The notes under the pieces are model-generated. The model was not told the DNA's origin. It ran no database searches and was given only the letters and a program-made list of their open reading frames with translations. From Populus alba (lineage: Eukaryota; Streptophyta; Magnoliopsida; Malpighiales; Salicaceae), in assembly GCF_005239225.2 (NCBI RefSeq), contig NC_133297.1:14248147-14312146 (forward strand): a stretch of DNA of 64,000 nucleotides, given 5' to 3'. Each line of letters opens with the position of its first letter. Position 1 is the stretch's first letter. The position numbers and the translations under genes were made by a program. This document shows, piece by piece, positions 24,636 through 36,800 of this stretch.

Positions 24636-24840
24636 CTTCAAGGCTGTGTTTGTTTTTTTTAAAAAAAATTTCAAACTTTTTTATATTTATTTATTATTAG
24701 GAAACTGAAAAGTATTTTTTAATTTATTTTTCATTACAATATTAAACATTAAAAAATAATTTACTTTTTAAAAATTTATTTTTCTAAAATTTATTTATTT
24801 TAAAAAAATACTTTTCATCAAATAAACATGTTAAAATATC
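24636..24840. mobile_element. Small TIR element, AT-rich
   Basis: Left end 'ggctgtgtttgttttttt' and right end 'aaataaacatgttaaa' form an imperfect inverted pair (TGTTTGTTT / AAATAAACA). The interior is A/T runs only. Related in its ends to the larger elements at 27.6 and 60.5 kb. Confidence 0.4.
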
Positions 24841-24879
24841 TTCTTCATCTAGGAAGTAACAAAACTTGCATCCAATTCT

Positions 24880-25580
24880 CTGATACCTTTTTTGAATTCC
24901 TGAAGTTTTGGTCTTCAGATCACCAAACTCCTCGGATTCTAACTACAAGTAAGAGCACGCTTGGCAGAAATTCTTAGCAGTGGAAATGGTCTTCTTCTCC
25001 ATTGCATCTAGCCTTCCTCATCGCCACCTTTGGTTAAGAAAGCATAGAATCATCCCTCTGCGTTTTCTTGGAAGCTGCCATAGCCCACTTGGCAGCTCAG
25101 GTGTGTGAATCCATGGCAATCTCAAGGCCACTTTCGGTGAGCTAAGAGTCTCAGATTTTTCCAAACTTCAACGGTGTCTTCTCCTCCTCTTCTCAATATC
25201 ATTAAGACTTCAAAGTTCGGGCGTCATGGAGGATGGCCGCCAAGATGGTGGCCCCATAGGGCGGTTGCTCAGGCTGGCAGATTTTGAACAGGAAATTAGG
25301 TTGGAATATATACTGGTCACGCCCACAAATATTTCAACTTTCAGGTCCTCCCTTTTCCTAGGCATCGATCGAATTCAATGAAGCATCATTGTCCTTCCAT
25401 ACTTGTTAGCCACATTGGTGAGTCTGGCATCAAAAGATTTGATTTAATCTCATAACACTTGATGATAAAGTTGGGAGAAACTTTAAATTGGTTTTGAACT
25501 TCACACAGTTGTTTCTAGGTTTAGGTGTCTAAACTTATATAATTTAGCTCTGTTACAAAAACAAGTCCTCTACTAAGATA
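24880..25580. other. GC-richer island, unresolved
   Basis: About 700 bp of codon-like composition (for example 24990-25290) between AT-rich elements. Short frames exist on both strands (minus near 25310-25210 with S-N-R-P-M-G-P-P-S-W-R-P; minus near 25085 starting M-A-A-S-K-K-T-Q), but none extends and no protein was recognised. A gene relic or non-coding transcript are both possible. Confidence 0.35.
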
Positions 25581-25585
25581 AAGGA

Positions 25586-25860
25586 TCACCACCAGAAAAA
25601 TAAATTATATTGACGGAATATTTCATCAAAAAATAAGCTTTTCATTCGTCGGTAACATTATATATAGATTTATTGACAGAACAATTTTGTTGGCTAGTGT
25701 CGCGTTGATTATTTTAGATCTGTTGATAATCTTGCTTTTGATGTAATCACTGATAATTATACTGATAAAATATGTGGCAATTAATTTTTATTTGTCTATC
25801 CATCAATAAATATTACCGACAAATAACTCGTCCGCAATAAATCTCATATTTTTATGTTTA
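25586..25860 (+). mobile_element. CACTA terminal/subterminal relic
   Basis: Begins 'caccaccagaaaaata', close to the CACTA...AGAAAA terminus of plant En/Spm elements, then clustered motifs 'attgacggaatatttc', 'cattcgtcggtaac', 'attaccgacaaat' in both orientations. No transposase is associated. Confidence 0.5.
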
Positions 25861-27193
25861 ACATGCCTTTTTTTTTATTATTGTTAAACTATCTTACTAA
25901 TTTATTCTTTTACACTCCCTTGTGAAAGGATTTGGTTTCGAAGCCTGAGAATTCTATTAATCCTAAGTACTCTATCTCCATCATTGCATATATTTATATA
26001 GAAGGTCAAGAAAAAAAATGGCACAACCAGAAATAAGTAAATTTATCCGGTATTTAAGAAAAAAGAATTTTTCCTTCTAAAAAAATATTTATTAAAAGGA
26101 TATTTTTATATCGACTCAAAATAAACTTATATGATTTTGTGTAACAAGCTAAAAGGTATTTATATAAATAATTTCACTGGCTCTAAAGTTAATGATCATA
26201 TAAGTCTACAGTGACCCTGAAGTTTGGAAAACTCAAACTAGTAACCTCTAAAAAATAAACCTAAAACCTAACCAGTCCGAGCCACCTCAACATGTGTATC
26301 TATGTAATATGACTAGATTCTCATTGTCTATTTCCATATTGCCACCCCAATATCTATATAAGATGTATATTCCAGCCATCTAAAGTCGTTTATATTTATG
26401 TGAAAAAAATTGAAAAACTCAGTCTAATCCCCCACTCTCCACTCTCACTCCCTATGTTCTTCATTTCTTTTCGACACTATTGCTTTAAAAGTTCATCATC
26501 TTCCATGACAGGTAATTTGTTCTTTCATTTTAGTTAATCATTTTCATTTCTTAACAACTTTTATAAAATTTGATGCATCAAGGAATTATTTATTCAAGTT
26601 TCTTTAATAGCCCAATTAATAAAAATACTATTTATTTTCTTTTTTATATATTTGATTATGAGTTTTAAAAATAGGAAATTTCTTGTTTTCTGTACATTTT
26701 GGATTTGGGTTTTGATCATCAAGTGATAATATGTTATTCTGTGAAATTGGCAATCTTTTCTGCCCTTTATAAAATTGGCCATGAAATTGATAGCCTTTCA
26801 CTCGATTATATTGAGCTAATAAGGTAAGACTACTGTAGAATAGCTCTTAACCATGGAGGAGGGATCGCATTAGATCTTGAATGCTCTGGATTTGGATGTT
26901 TCTGAACAAGTTTTCTTCCCTACGAATGATTTTAGTGAGGAAAAACAAAAAGATTCTATGCTATCCATCCAAAAGTGTTGAAATAATTAAAATTAAATAT
27001 AAAAAACGTTTAGAATTCTGAAAAATATGTATATTATGAATTTATAAACTTAACATACAAATAAATAATATATATATAGATTAAATTGAAAATATTATTT
27101 TACTCTTAATAATTAAAATTATATAAATATTATTTAATAAAAAAAAAGAAGAAAGAAAGATGTGACTTAAAATAAGTAAAAGCAAATGAACAC

Positions 27194-27406
27194 CTATGCC
27201 CCATATCTCAGCCACCGAGGAGACATCCCTGCTCCACTCACAGTTTGTCCATATTCTGACTCCATGGTTGACGAGCCACTCATGGGGTGGGAAAACACCT
27301 TAAACTTTTTTTTTTTTTCTTTTTTCTTAGCTGAAGCTCCGACAAGAAAATCAAGAAATTGTTTACGCTGAATATGGGGGATGAAATCATAAAATTCAGG
27401 AGACAT
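27194..27406 (-). other. Unrecognised small open frame, possible gene fragment
   Basis: A 70-codon frame (M-S-P-E-F-Y-D-F-I-P-H-I-Q-R-K-Q-F-L-D-F, then a Lys-rich run encoded by an A-tract, then S-G-S-S-T-M-E-S-E-Y-G) has more balanced composition than the surrounding AT-rich DNA. The Lys run comes from a T homopolymer on plus and may disrupt an older frame. Not recognised; a gene relic is possible. Confidence 0.2.
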
Positions 27407-27567
27407 TTTAAATTAGTATTCCAATTATGTTGTAGATTCCCATCGAGTAGTCAGCGGAATCTCCTCTTCTCTATTGGTTAATGGGCAAAGAAGATGCCTC
27501 TGCAATAAAAATGACAGCATTTTTGTAGGGAACTTGACATTTTTCAGAAAAGAAATTGTAAAGAATT

Positions 27568-28318
27568 TACGTCATGTTTGTTTGCTGGAAAGTAATTTTA
27601 TTTTAAAAAATAAATTAGAAAACACTTTCCAGTATTTGGTTATATCATGGAAAATAAGCTGGAAAATAACTTATTAATGTTTTATTTTTCTCAAGTTTAT
27701 TAAAATAATGAGGAACAAATCTTACAAATTAAAAGGTTGAATGAGAATGAAATTGAAAAAAAAATATATAATTTCATAAATTATATCAAATAAAATAAAT
27801 AATAATCAAAATAATAGAGATCAAATCTAAAAAAAAAAGATGAAGAAATTAAAATAATAATAATAATTAACATTTCATAAATTATTTCAAATAAAATAAG
27901 TAACAATAAAAAAAACGAGGACTAAATTTGATCAATAAAAAATTTCAAAAAAAATAATAAGGAAAAAAAAAATAACAATTATAAAAATGAGGACCAAAGT
28001 TAATATAAAAATTAAAATTTAAGAGATGAAATTGAAAAATAAATATTCAAAATAAAATATATATAACAATCAAAAGTTTGAGGATCAAATTTGATATAAT
28101 CAGCAAATAATATGACATTTCTCAATTTTTCACTACTTTTAAAAAATGTTTTCCGCTCAAAATTTTTAAGAAAACAATTTCCTGGAAACTAAACCAAATT
28201 TTTCTTTGATTGGAAAGTGTTTTCTGTTGATTAATTTTTTTAATGGTAAACAAACACAATAAAATTTAAAAAATTATTTTTCAAAAATTATTTTTTAGAA
28301 AACAAACATAATCTTAGA
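27568..28318 (+). mobile_element. 750-bp TIR element, copy A
   Basis: Begins 'catgtttgtttgctggaaag', ends 'gaaaacaaacataatc', an inverted pair. Interior landmarks 'ttttctcaagtttattaaaa', 'ggaccaaagttaatataaaa', 'aacaatcaaaagtttgagga', 'tttgatataatcagcaaata' and 'gattggaaagtgttttctgt' all recur in the same order at 60.6-61.05 kb. No open frame, so non-autonomous. Confidence 0.6.
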
Positions 28319-28389
28319 CAGTTTTCTTTCTTTCTTTTTTTACTTAGTTTTTGTTTCATTTTAATAGAAAGATGATTTTCATGAACAAA

Positions 28390-28795
28390 GAACAATAACA
28401 GAGTGAAAAGGGCCACCTTACATTGTCAAGTAAATCTAAAACCTAAAGAACTAAAGACCTTGGCCCCATATAGCTCAGACCAGCAAAAGCCCCAACCAAC
28501 CCCACAAGACAATACAGATAACGACGAAGTAAACAAAACAAAACAGTTTGCTTTGCCATGTGTAGTAGCATAACAAGCATTGGTTTGGCCGGAGTTGCCT
28601 CCTGCTAACAGATGCTTATAAATTCTTGGGCATGTTTGGTTTTCTTGTCTTCTGCTGTGCTCTGACATCAACATCCCCTCCCCTGATAGGTCTTGACCTT
28701 TCCTTTGTAAACAACAAATACGTATATATAGTAGCTGGTTCATAGGTTTCTTAAAAGGGAGTTCATAATGCCAATCTGTATGTTTTTTCAACATT
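28390..28795 (-). other. GC-richer island with 122-codon open frame, not recognised
   Basis: Composition differs from the flanks. On minus a TATA-like CTATATATACG (about 28720-28730) lies inside the open frame (28794-28426), which argues that if anything is transcribed it starts downstream, leaving an internal Met at about 28674 (M-L-M-S-E-H-S-R-R-Q-E-N). The frame has no domain I know. It lies 1 kb beyond the 3' end of the class 3 lipase gene on the same strand. Could be a non-coding transcript. Confidence 0.2.
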
Positions 28796-29753
28796 ATGTA
28801 TATCGTTCCTAGTTTTTTGATTAAAAATAAAATTTAACATGGGAAAAGAGCTTTTCCTTGAAAGCAGGGGATATCGAAAGCAAAACGATTTTCTTTTAAA
28901 AAGTCACGTTCTCAAACCTTAACTAGACAACTTTTTTCAGACAAAATAGCTAAAAGATATGCTTTAAAAGCATGACAATAACAAATATCCAATAGGCTCT
29001 GCGTCGCATCATGATCTTCGATCTTTCCGACCTGAGCCATCATCTTTCATTAGTGGAAATGCATGGACTGGGCCCTTTTGAATGATTGTCTCAATTAATT
29101 TGAGGTCTGTCTCAAAAAATAATACATACATGAGGCAACTTTAGAGAGTAAAGAAACAGAGAGAGATGTGTCTAGAGTGCAGTTGGCATTGTTATCTAGT
29201 GACGATCTGTATTGTAAAACACTTTTCCGAGCAATGCTATATGAATAACCGGATTTTACAAAGAATAAAATAAGAATCCAACATCTTGATGAGGGAATAC
29301 TTTTTCATTGCCAGAACAATTCATCAATGTATTAAGACAACACTTACCATTTGTCCGTCCATATATAACAACTTTTAAGCTTAGTTTCTGTAGAAATCAT
29401 ATTCTGGTTTAATCATTTGTAGAATGGTTACATTGTTAAAAGTTTGAATTGGAATTTAGAATGCTAAACAGCATCTGCTATACAATCTAACAGTAGCAAG
29501 GAACAGGAGCAGTGCTATAGAAACCTCTGCTGTACAAATTAACCATGCTAGTAGATCTTGGTTATATCTTTCCAAGTCCAGGGTCTAGTTCATGCAGACC
29601 CACTTGTCGATACTGGTTGCATCTTTCGGTTAGCTTACTCAACTAGATATCAGACTTGCAGCTCTGGCCCAGGATGGCAGAAGAACAAATGAATGCAGTC
29701 GAGATCATAAAAGAGAATTGCAGTTTCATATCACTACAATGAATGTATGTAAC

Positions 29754-32700
29754 TCACATGATTTGAGATACGTCAAGCATGCCTTTGTCATTTTGAGATT
29801 CCAACACCTTTTTCATGGCATTGTGACATCTGAAAAGTATTGATTTGGTCAAGAGCATATACTTCAATCTTTCCGGGCACAAATATTTTAAAAACAAAGA
29901 TACAGTGGGCATACCTCCAAGGTAGATGATCAAAGAACATACTTGGTGACACAACAATATCTTTAAAGACATCTCTGTTTGCTAAATATGCTTTATAACT
30001 CCGTACACGCTCTTGAAATCTCCAGCCCTTCCATAATGGCATACTGATGTGCCTTTGTTGGGGTACCATATGAATCACCAGGCCTGGTAGAAACATCTCT
30101 GCACGATCCCCTGCTGATCTATTTTCAGATCTGGGGACAGTTTCCAAAAATTGTGATACAGGATCGTCCAATGAATTTATGACAGAAATGTCATCATAAA
30201 ATGGATCTTCAATATTGTCATTATCTGTATCACCGCCACTATTGGTCCTGTCTGATTCTTTCCAGAGAGAATAACTTTGATTCACCTTGTTGCTTCCTGC
30301 AGCAAGAAAATCTTTTAGTAGAACAAACTCTTGAATGCTTACATAAAAAAGTGTGCACATCCTTCATTATAGTGAGCTGGATAATCAATACTAACCCACA
30401 TAGACTTTGTGATCCAGTTCATCTACTGTGGAGGCTGCAGAATGTAGCTCTGATGGATCAGCTGCCTCAATCTCCCCCCTTTGATTCTTGCTCACACAGA
30501 GAAATTGACGAGCTAGCCTAAAAATCAAGGCCGTATCAGTCTTGGAATCCTGAGTGAGTGCCACAATTGCAGCAGCACGAAGCCGTAGGACTGATCCAAC
30601 TGAAAGCCGTGCAGAAAATTCATTGTTGTGTACAATGCTGCAGAAAGCTCAAAACTTACAACAGAAACATTTGATGAAAGACAAATGGTGAAAACTTGCT
30701 TTGGAGCTTCTGATGGCATGGAGGGCAATTAATTACCTTGTAACAAACTCTGAACATGCCTCTGCTATGACTAAATCCACACATGGAAGGGGTCCATACG
30801 CATAGACATGTAAAGCTGGGTACTGGCGATATAGCTGGTACACAGAAAAAAGATAAAGTGAACAAATAAATTAGTATTTCATAAAAATAAATAAATAAAC
30901 AATTTTTCAATGTGATAAAAAAACAACTTGGTATTGGGATAGTGTGTGGAAGATCAACCATGTGTCCTCGCATGTTTTAGTCCCTAACCCAATGGAATTA
31001 GAGGTTCCAATTCAACAAAAAAGGTGGGTGCTAATATTGTTTTAGATCCGTGGTAGAGATGGTTTAGCTAAAAACCAGGTAATAGCAAATAGTGATCATT
31101 GCACACCAAATAAAGAAAAATACCACATTTTAGCAGAGGATCACGCACATATTTTAACATATAGAAAATCAAATTGCTTTTAAGTATACACCCACATCTT
31201 AAAGTACAGAAGATAATAAAATTGCTTCATGTAAGAAAACATACCCTCAGTCCTAGCAAAGCAGCAATGGCACCTCCTAGGGAATGGCCAACTATGCGCA
31301 GACTATATCCATCACACTCACATCCAGCTCCCAGCAATGAGGAAAGGAAGCCAGAGCTGCTTTCTGATTCTGTATCTCCATACAAGTTGCAAATAGATTA
31401 AAACAGGCATATATTGCCAGGATAAAGAAGTGCAGTACGTAACTTCAATTGGCAATTTGTAATGGTCTGTTTCAGGTGAATGCAAAATATACTAAGCACA
31501 GAAAAGAATTACAAAAGCTAAATAGAGAATAAGAGATCCTCCAAAAATGAAAAGAAAAGAGTCATCATCATAATAAACCAGACCACTCCTGCTGAATATC
31601 AGTTATGGAAACCCCATAAAAGCACGAGAAGCATGAAAGCTCAAGAAAGAAAGGAAACCTATCCATAACAATTGTCTCAAAATGCACCGGTCCTTAAACA
31701 TTCCACATTATGACTGCATATATGACACAAAACCATTCTTTCAATTTTTTTATCCTTACCGAGATGAACAAACAAACATGAGCATGAAATTCACAAATCT
31801 TCCATAATTGTACATACAATTTTATGACAAAGGCAGTTTGTACCCATTTAAGGTAACTGGGGATAACAAAGGTCCACGACAAGAAAAACAGCCCAGCTTC
31901 CACACCAAATAAATAAATTAGAACAAAAATAAATCACTATATATGAATGGACAGGTAAGATCATTTGACCTCACCAAAATTTTGGAGAGAAAAAAAAGCA
32001 TTTTGATGTTAATTGAGTAAAAGATAGAGAAAGAGAGAAGATGAGAGGTGAGGAGAGGAAAGAAAAGAGAGGAAGTCAACCAGTAGAGATACCAAGAAAA
32101 TTTAGTTTCAATAATTTCAAAAGCTATCTGAAAACATAACAATAGGTGAAGCTTAATGTTTACCAATGATTATTATTTTTCCACTATAAGCTTTACAGCG
32201 TGTAAATGAACGGACAAAAACTTCATGAAGCTTTATGTTACAAATTCTCTAGTGAGAATGTGAGATTAAATTTTGGACATTCCACTGCTATTTTATTGAT
32301 AATCAAGGCACATATGAGTAATAAAAAGGAAAAAAATAAAATGAACCAAAGCCACACAGCTTTGCATATCATAGAAATTAGTTGACATTCCTAACATAAC
32401 TCTATGAAATATTGAGTGCTTGTGACACATCAACCCTATCAAAATTCAAGTTTAGGAAATTTTCCATTACTTGAAATGTGACCAACTAGGTACTTCTACA
32501 AAACTGAAGGGCCTGGCTTAGACAACAGAGAACAATAGATGCATGAGCGTGTTATGGGATTTGTTTTTAAGACAATTTGGTCAAAAGGACTGATTTAAAA
32601 TTTAAGACAAGAAAAGTGGGGTAGTGAAGCAAAAAGAAATCATTGATTACCATTATTTGCAAGATTTCCTTCAAGTTGCATATAAAGATCACGTGCAGCC

Positions 32701-33808
32701 TCAACTATGCCTGAGTGCCCATAGTGTGGAAAAGATGATTCCACATTTCGCTTCACATCAGGGCAAATATGGCTGCTACTGTAAAGAAGCAGAAAAGAAA
32801 GTTTCAGACCAGAAACAATTTTTTCAGTTGGGCCCAAAAAGCCATAATAAAAATGAAGGCATCAATTCAATTAACAATTTTCAACCGAACAATTAAGAGA
32901 GTACTATTAGCAGGACAGATTCTTCTTGCGTTAGACAAAGAGCTTCTGGGAATTTACCCTAAGAAGCAAAGATACCGATAGTTAAGGTACCACAATGATG
33001 CAAAAACTTTAAGTTCCAGCCGTGCACTCACAATAAATAGAAGCTTAGAATTCAGAATCAGATTACTGTTTATAATTTTCCCTTACTCTTTATGATAAGA
33101 GCTAAAATGAGAAGTAATCACCTTTCTTATTATGTATCAAATAACTGACAAAGAATACAGCGTATAGAATTGATAATCCAGTAGAACAATTTATTTTGAT
33201 AATTAGTCACATGTAACTACAGTTCTCTGCAAAAGAAATGTAGAAGCAAGCAAAAGAATGAGTGTTTCACTAATCAATTGGGTTTTTATAGCATTATATA
33301 GACATAAAGAAGTCTGGAAAGACTGCCCCACCCTTTCCTCCCCTACACCCTCCAAAGAAAGGTTTGGGGGAGAAGACAGAAAAGCATCCAGAAGGGGATG
33401 GGATGATTTCTAGACTCAATTGTATCAAACAACTTCTAATCAAATGCAATTGGGAATTCAGAGAAAAGTCAAACAAACAAAATCCCAACCCCTGTTACTT
33501 ACCACAATAAAGTGGTGGTAATCAATATTGGTAAGTTGTCCTCAGTGTTGTCATTAGTTTTAAAAAATAATCATAATTCAGTCTCTGTTCTGCTTCTTTC
33601 ATAAATAATAATGGTTTTGAACTCCAGAATATATTTTACTGAATCTTCAATTCAATAAATTTACAAATTATTTTAGCAGAGATGGTATAAATAACTAAAA
33701 GCTAGTTTTTGCACAATACAATTGATTAACCAGTGTGGCATTAGTATGGTGAAATTCATGTTTTATTGACAATTCTCACATAGAGGCATAAATTCATGTG
33801 TGTGTGTG

Positions 33809-33842
<34 letters not shown>

Positions 33843-36800
33843 ACATGCTTTATCAAACCATCCAAGTCTTCTCTGGAAAGGAGGCATTCTCTTCCCAAAC
33901 CATCTGTTATGAGGTCTTCAGCGGTCTCAGTTCCTCGTACAGAGATCACTACAGATCTTAGATGGCGTAGAACCACAAAGAAATATGCAGCTTCACATTT
34001 TTCCTGAATAAAAATGAAGACGTTTAACTGCAGGGAATCGATATTTAGCATTCCTTACAGTGCAAAATTGTGGAGATTGTCATCTATTCATATATCAACA
34101 ATGAGACTTTTGTAAATCATTAGGTAGAAGCAATCTCTCTTGCCTCTTTAAGTAATTTCATGCTGAAGTCCTTGCATTATTTGTATGCAGGATAGCAATC
34201 CTTCAGTGAAGAGGGTCTTCTAAAATTTATTGATTATTTTACACCTACAGTAATTCATTAACATTTTTTATATAATAAATACTGACCGCACAAAAGCCTT
34301 AACATTAGATGGAACCTTGGCTTTCAAATAAAAATAATAAAAGAAAAATAGTAAAATGAAAAATGGCCATGCCCTTCATCCTTGTGTCTTCAAAGAGTAA
34401 AAAAACTAACAAAAGAAGATCCTTAATTTCTACCTCATATAAAATCCCAAGAACATTACCACTTTGCAAAATGCAAAAACTTGAAATTGGAGCATTATAA
34501 AGTCGAGAAAGATGGGAGAAGGTGATGTACTTCTTTCTCTTAGCACTATTCTCCTCTATTTCTCTCCTGTTAGAGTAAAAACCCTAATCGTAATCCCTAA
34601 TTCTCCAAACCTAACTCACCATAAATACTTAGTGAGTCTCCGGTTGTCTTACACCAATTGGTATTAGACCTAATGCGATCCCCCTCTTTTTATTTCTTTC
34701 CCCTATAAAGCATACATAATTTGCTTTTTTCAAAACTAAGTTTTTCATATAACAATATGTATTCTCGAGTCAATGAATGAATGCTATGGGTGGAAATCTA
34801 AAGAAATCTTATGACGACCTATTTAGGCGATAATCATGCTAAGATATCTCGTGACAAACTAATCATTCAATCAAATGCTATTTTATTAGTCTAGTGAATC
34901 AAGTATTGTATCCTATCACAATGGATATGCTCCGTCAACTTTTTGTCTTTATGGTTTGTTGGAAAATATAGTCATGTTTGAACAGTTTTTCTTTATTCTA
35001 TCAACATGAATAGAGTGCCTTTTCAGCTATGCTTTGCTTTAAAGGGAAAATATCTACAATAGATGTCCTGAATAGGACTTTTTTTTTTTATAACAACGAA
35101 GAATATGAAACTTTAGTCAAGAAAGAGAAGCCCCTTCAAACAACAATCGCAAATCAACTGCTGAAGCAATTGCAATTATTGACAACACTTTAGGGAAACT
35201 AGGTTCCTACCTAGAGGGATCAAAGTAATCCGTATGTCATGAAGAATGTGAAGTGAGGAAAGTTGCAGCTACATGAAATCCAAAAAAGCCACAACTAGAG
35301 TAACATGTACAAGCACCACGAGGTGAAGTTAATAAAGTTGATGGAGACACTATTCAATACAATGGAAGTAGAAAAGCTAAAAGATAAGTAAATTATTGAT
35401 AGTGAGAGCACAATATAATTTTTGGCTCTTTTCGATTTTATAATACCAAGAAACATCGAATTTCAATTCATTTCAAGGTCTTGTAATTATTTTAGTAAAG
35501 GTGAGATCAATTCAAGAAATCTCCAAGGTTCCACATTTTGCATGTTCCAAGTGTGAGAAGCTTTATATCACAACACTTCAAAACTCAAGATTGAGTTTTC
35601 TCTAACCACTAGTAGAATGATGTAGCCACCAAAAAGAAAGAAGTTTTTGAATTACCTCATTTTGATTTTCAATTCTCTATATTCTAGTTTATCATGTAAA
35701 CTTAGTCCATTTAGGAACTTTTTCTTGCTTAGGAATCTTATAACTATTTAGTTTTGTACTATTAAAGCTTTTGGTACCTATAAAAGGAGCACTTATTCTA
35801 TGTGGTAGGAAGGATTTTGATAATGGAAGTATGAATTTTGGTCTAGTTTAAGGTTGTGGCCTTAACTGTTCACTCTCTTCCCTTTTCTTTAAGCAATATT
35901 TTCCTCTTACTTTCTTCTATTTCTTTCTTGCTACAGTAAACTCGATTTCTATTCACTCCTACAGTAAAAATCCTAATTTCCTATATCACAAATTCTCAAA
36001 ACCTAGCTCACCATATCCTTTATGGGGCACTCATCCAAAGTAGCCCTACATCAGGTACTTAAATAGATCTTATGCTATTATACATAAACCATTTTGAACA
36101 ATCTTCCATGTAAGCTATATTAAACTACTCCATATTTGTGGGTTAAATTGGTTAAGAGTTCAAAGATGGAAAACGTTGAACCATTGAAATACTTGATCAG
36201 GGTGCAACACTAAATACAGCACTGTTTACATTGAATTTGGAGCCCAAAATGACTTTAAGGTAGCATTTGGTTCACAAAATCTGACTTTTTTCTCTGGAAT
36301 CCCTCCCAGGAATGTGACAGAAGACAGATCCTTGGGATATGAAGTTTCTGCATTTGGTTGGGAATCTGAGAACTTCAAGGAAAAGATTGTTTTTTGCATT
36401 TGTTTTTTCATAGGAGACCCTAAAGATACTTAGCATAAATTACAATCATACCCTTGTTATCGTTATGGTTTATTGAATTATTAAGTGCAATGGTGAAGCT
36501 AAAAGTGCTTTTAAAGGGGGCAAAGTATACATGAACATGCAATTAACTTTTTCATGAAATTCAACTAATCATATGAGAATATAAAAACTCAAATTAGTTA
36601 ATCGATATATGTGAAATGGTATGTAAATTATAAAGAAAAATAAATTAGAAATAAAAAAGAAATTGAGTGTGAAGAACAACATATATTTATGACCATATTA
36701 AGCATTTCAAAAATGAATAAGCAACAGTTCAAACCGTACTAGATTCCATTATTATGGCAACAGGAGCAGTAGATAATTATAAATAAATTTTTAAAAGATG

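Noticed and set aside
33794..34051. 85-codon frame ending in Ser-Leu and Thr-His runs
   Set aside because: The true exon ends at 33849; the Ser-Leu/Thr-His tail is translation of the intronic CT/CA microsatellite.
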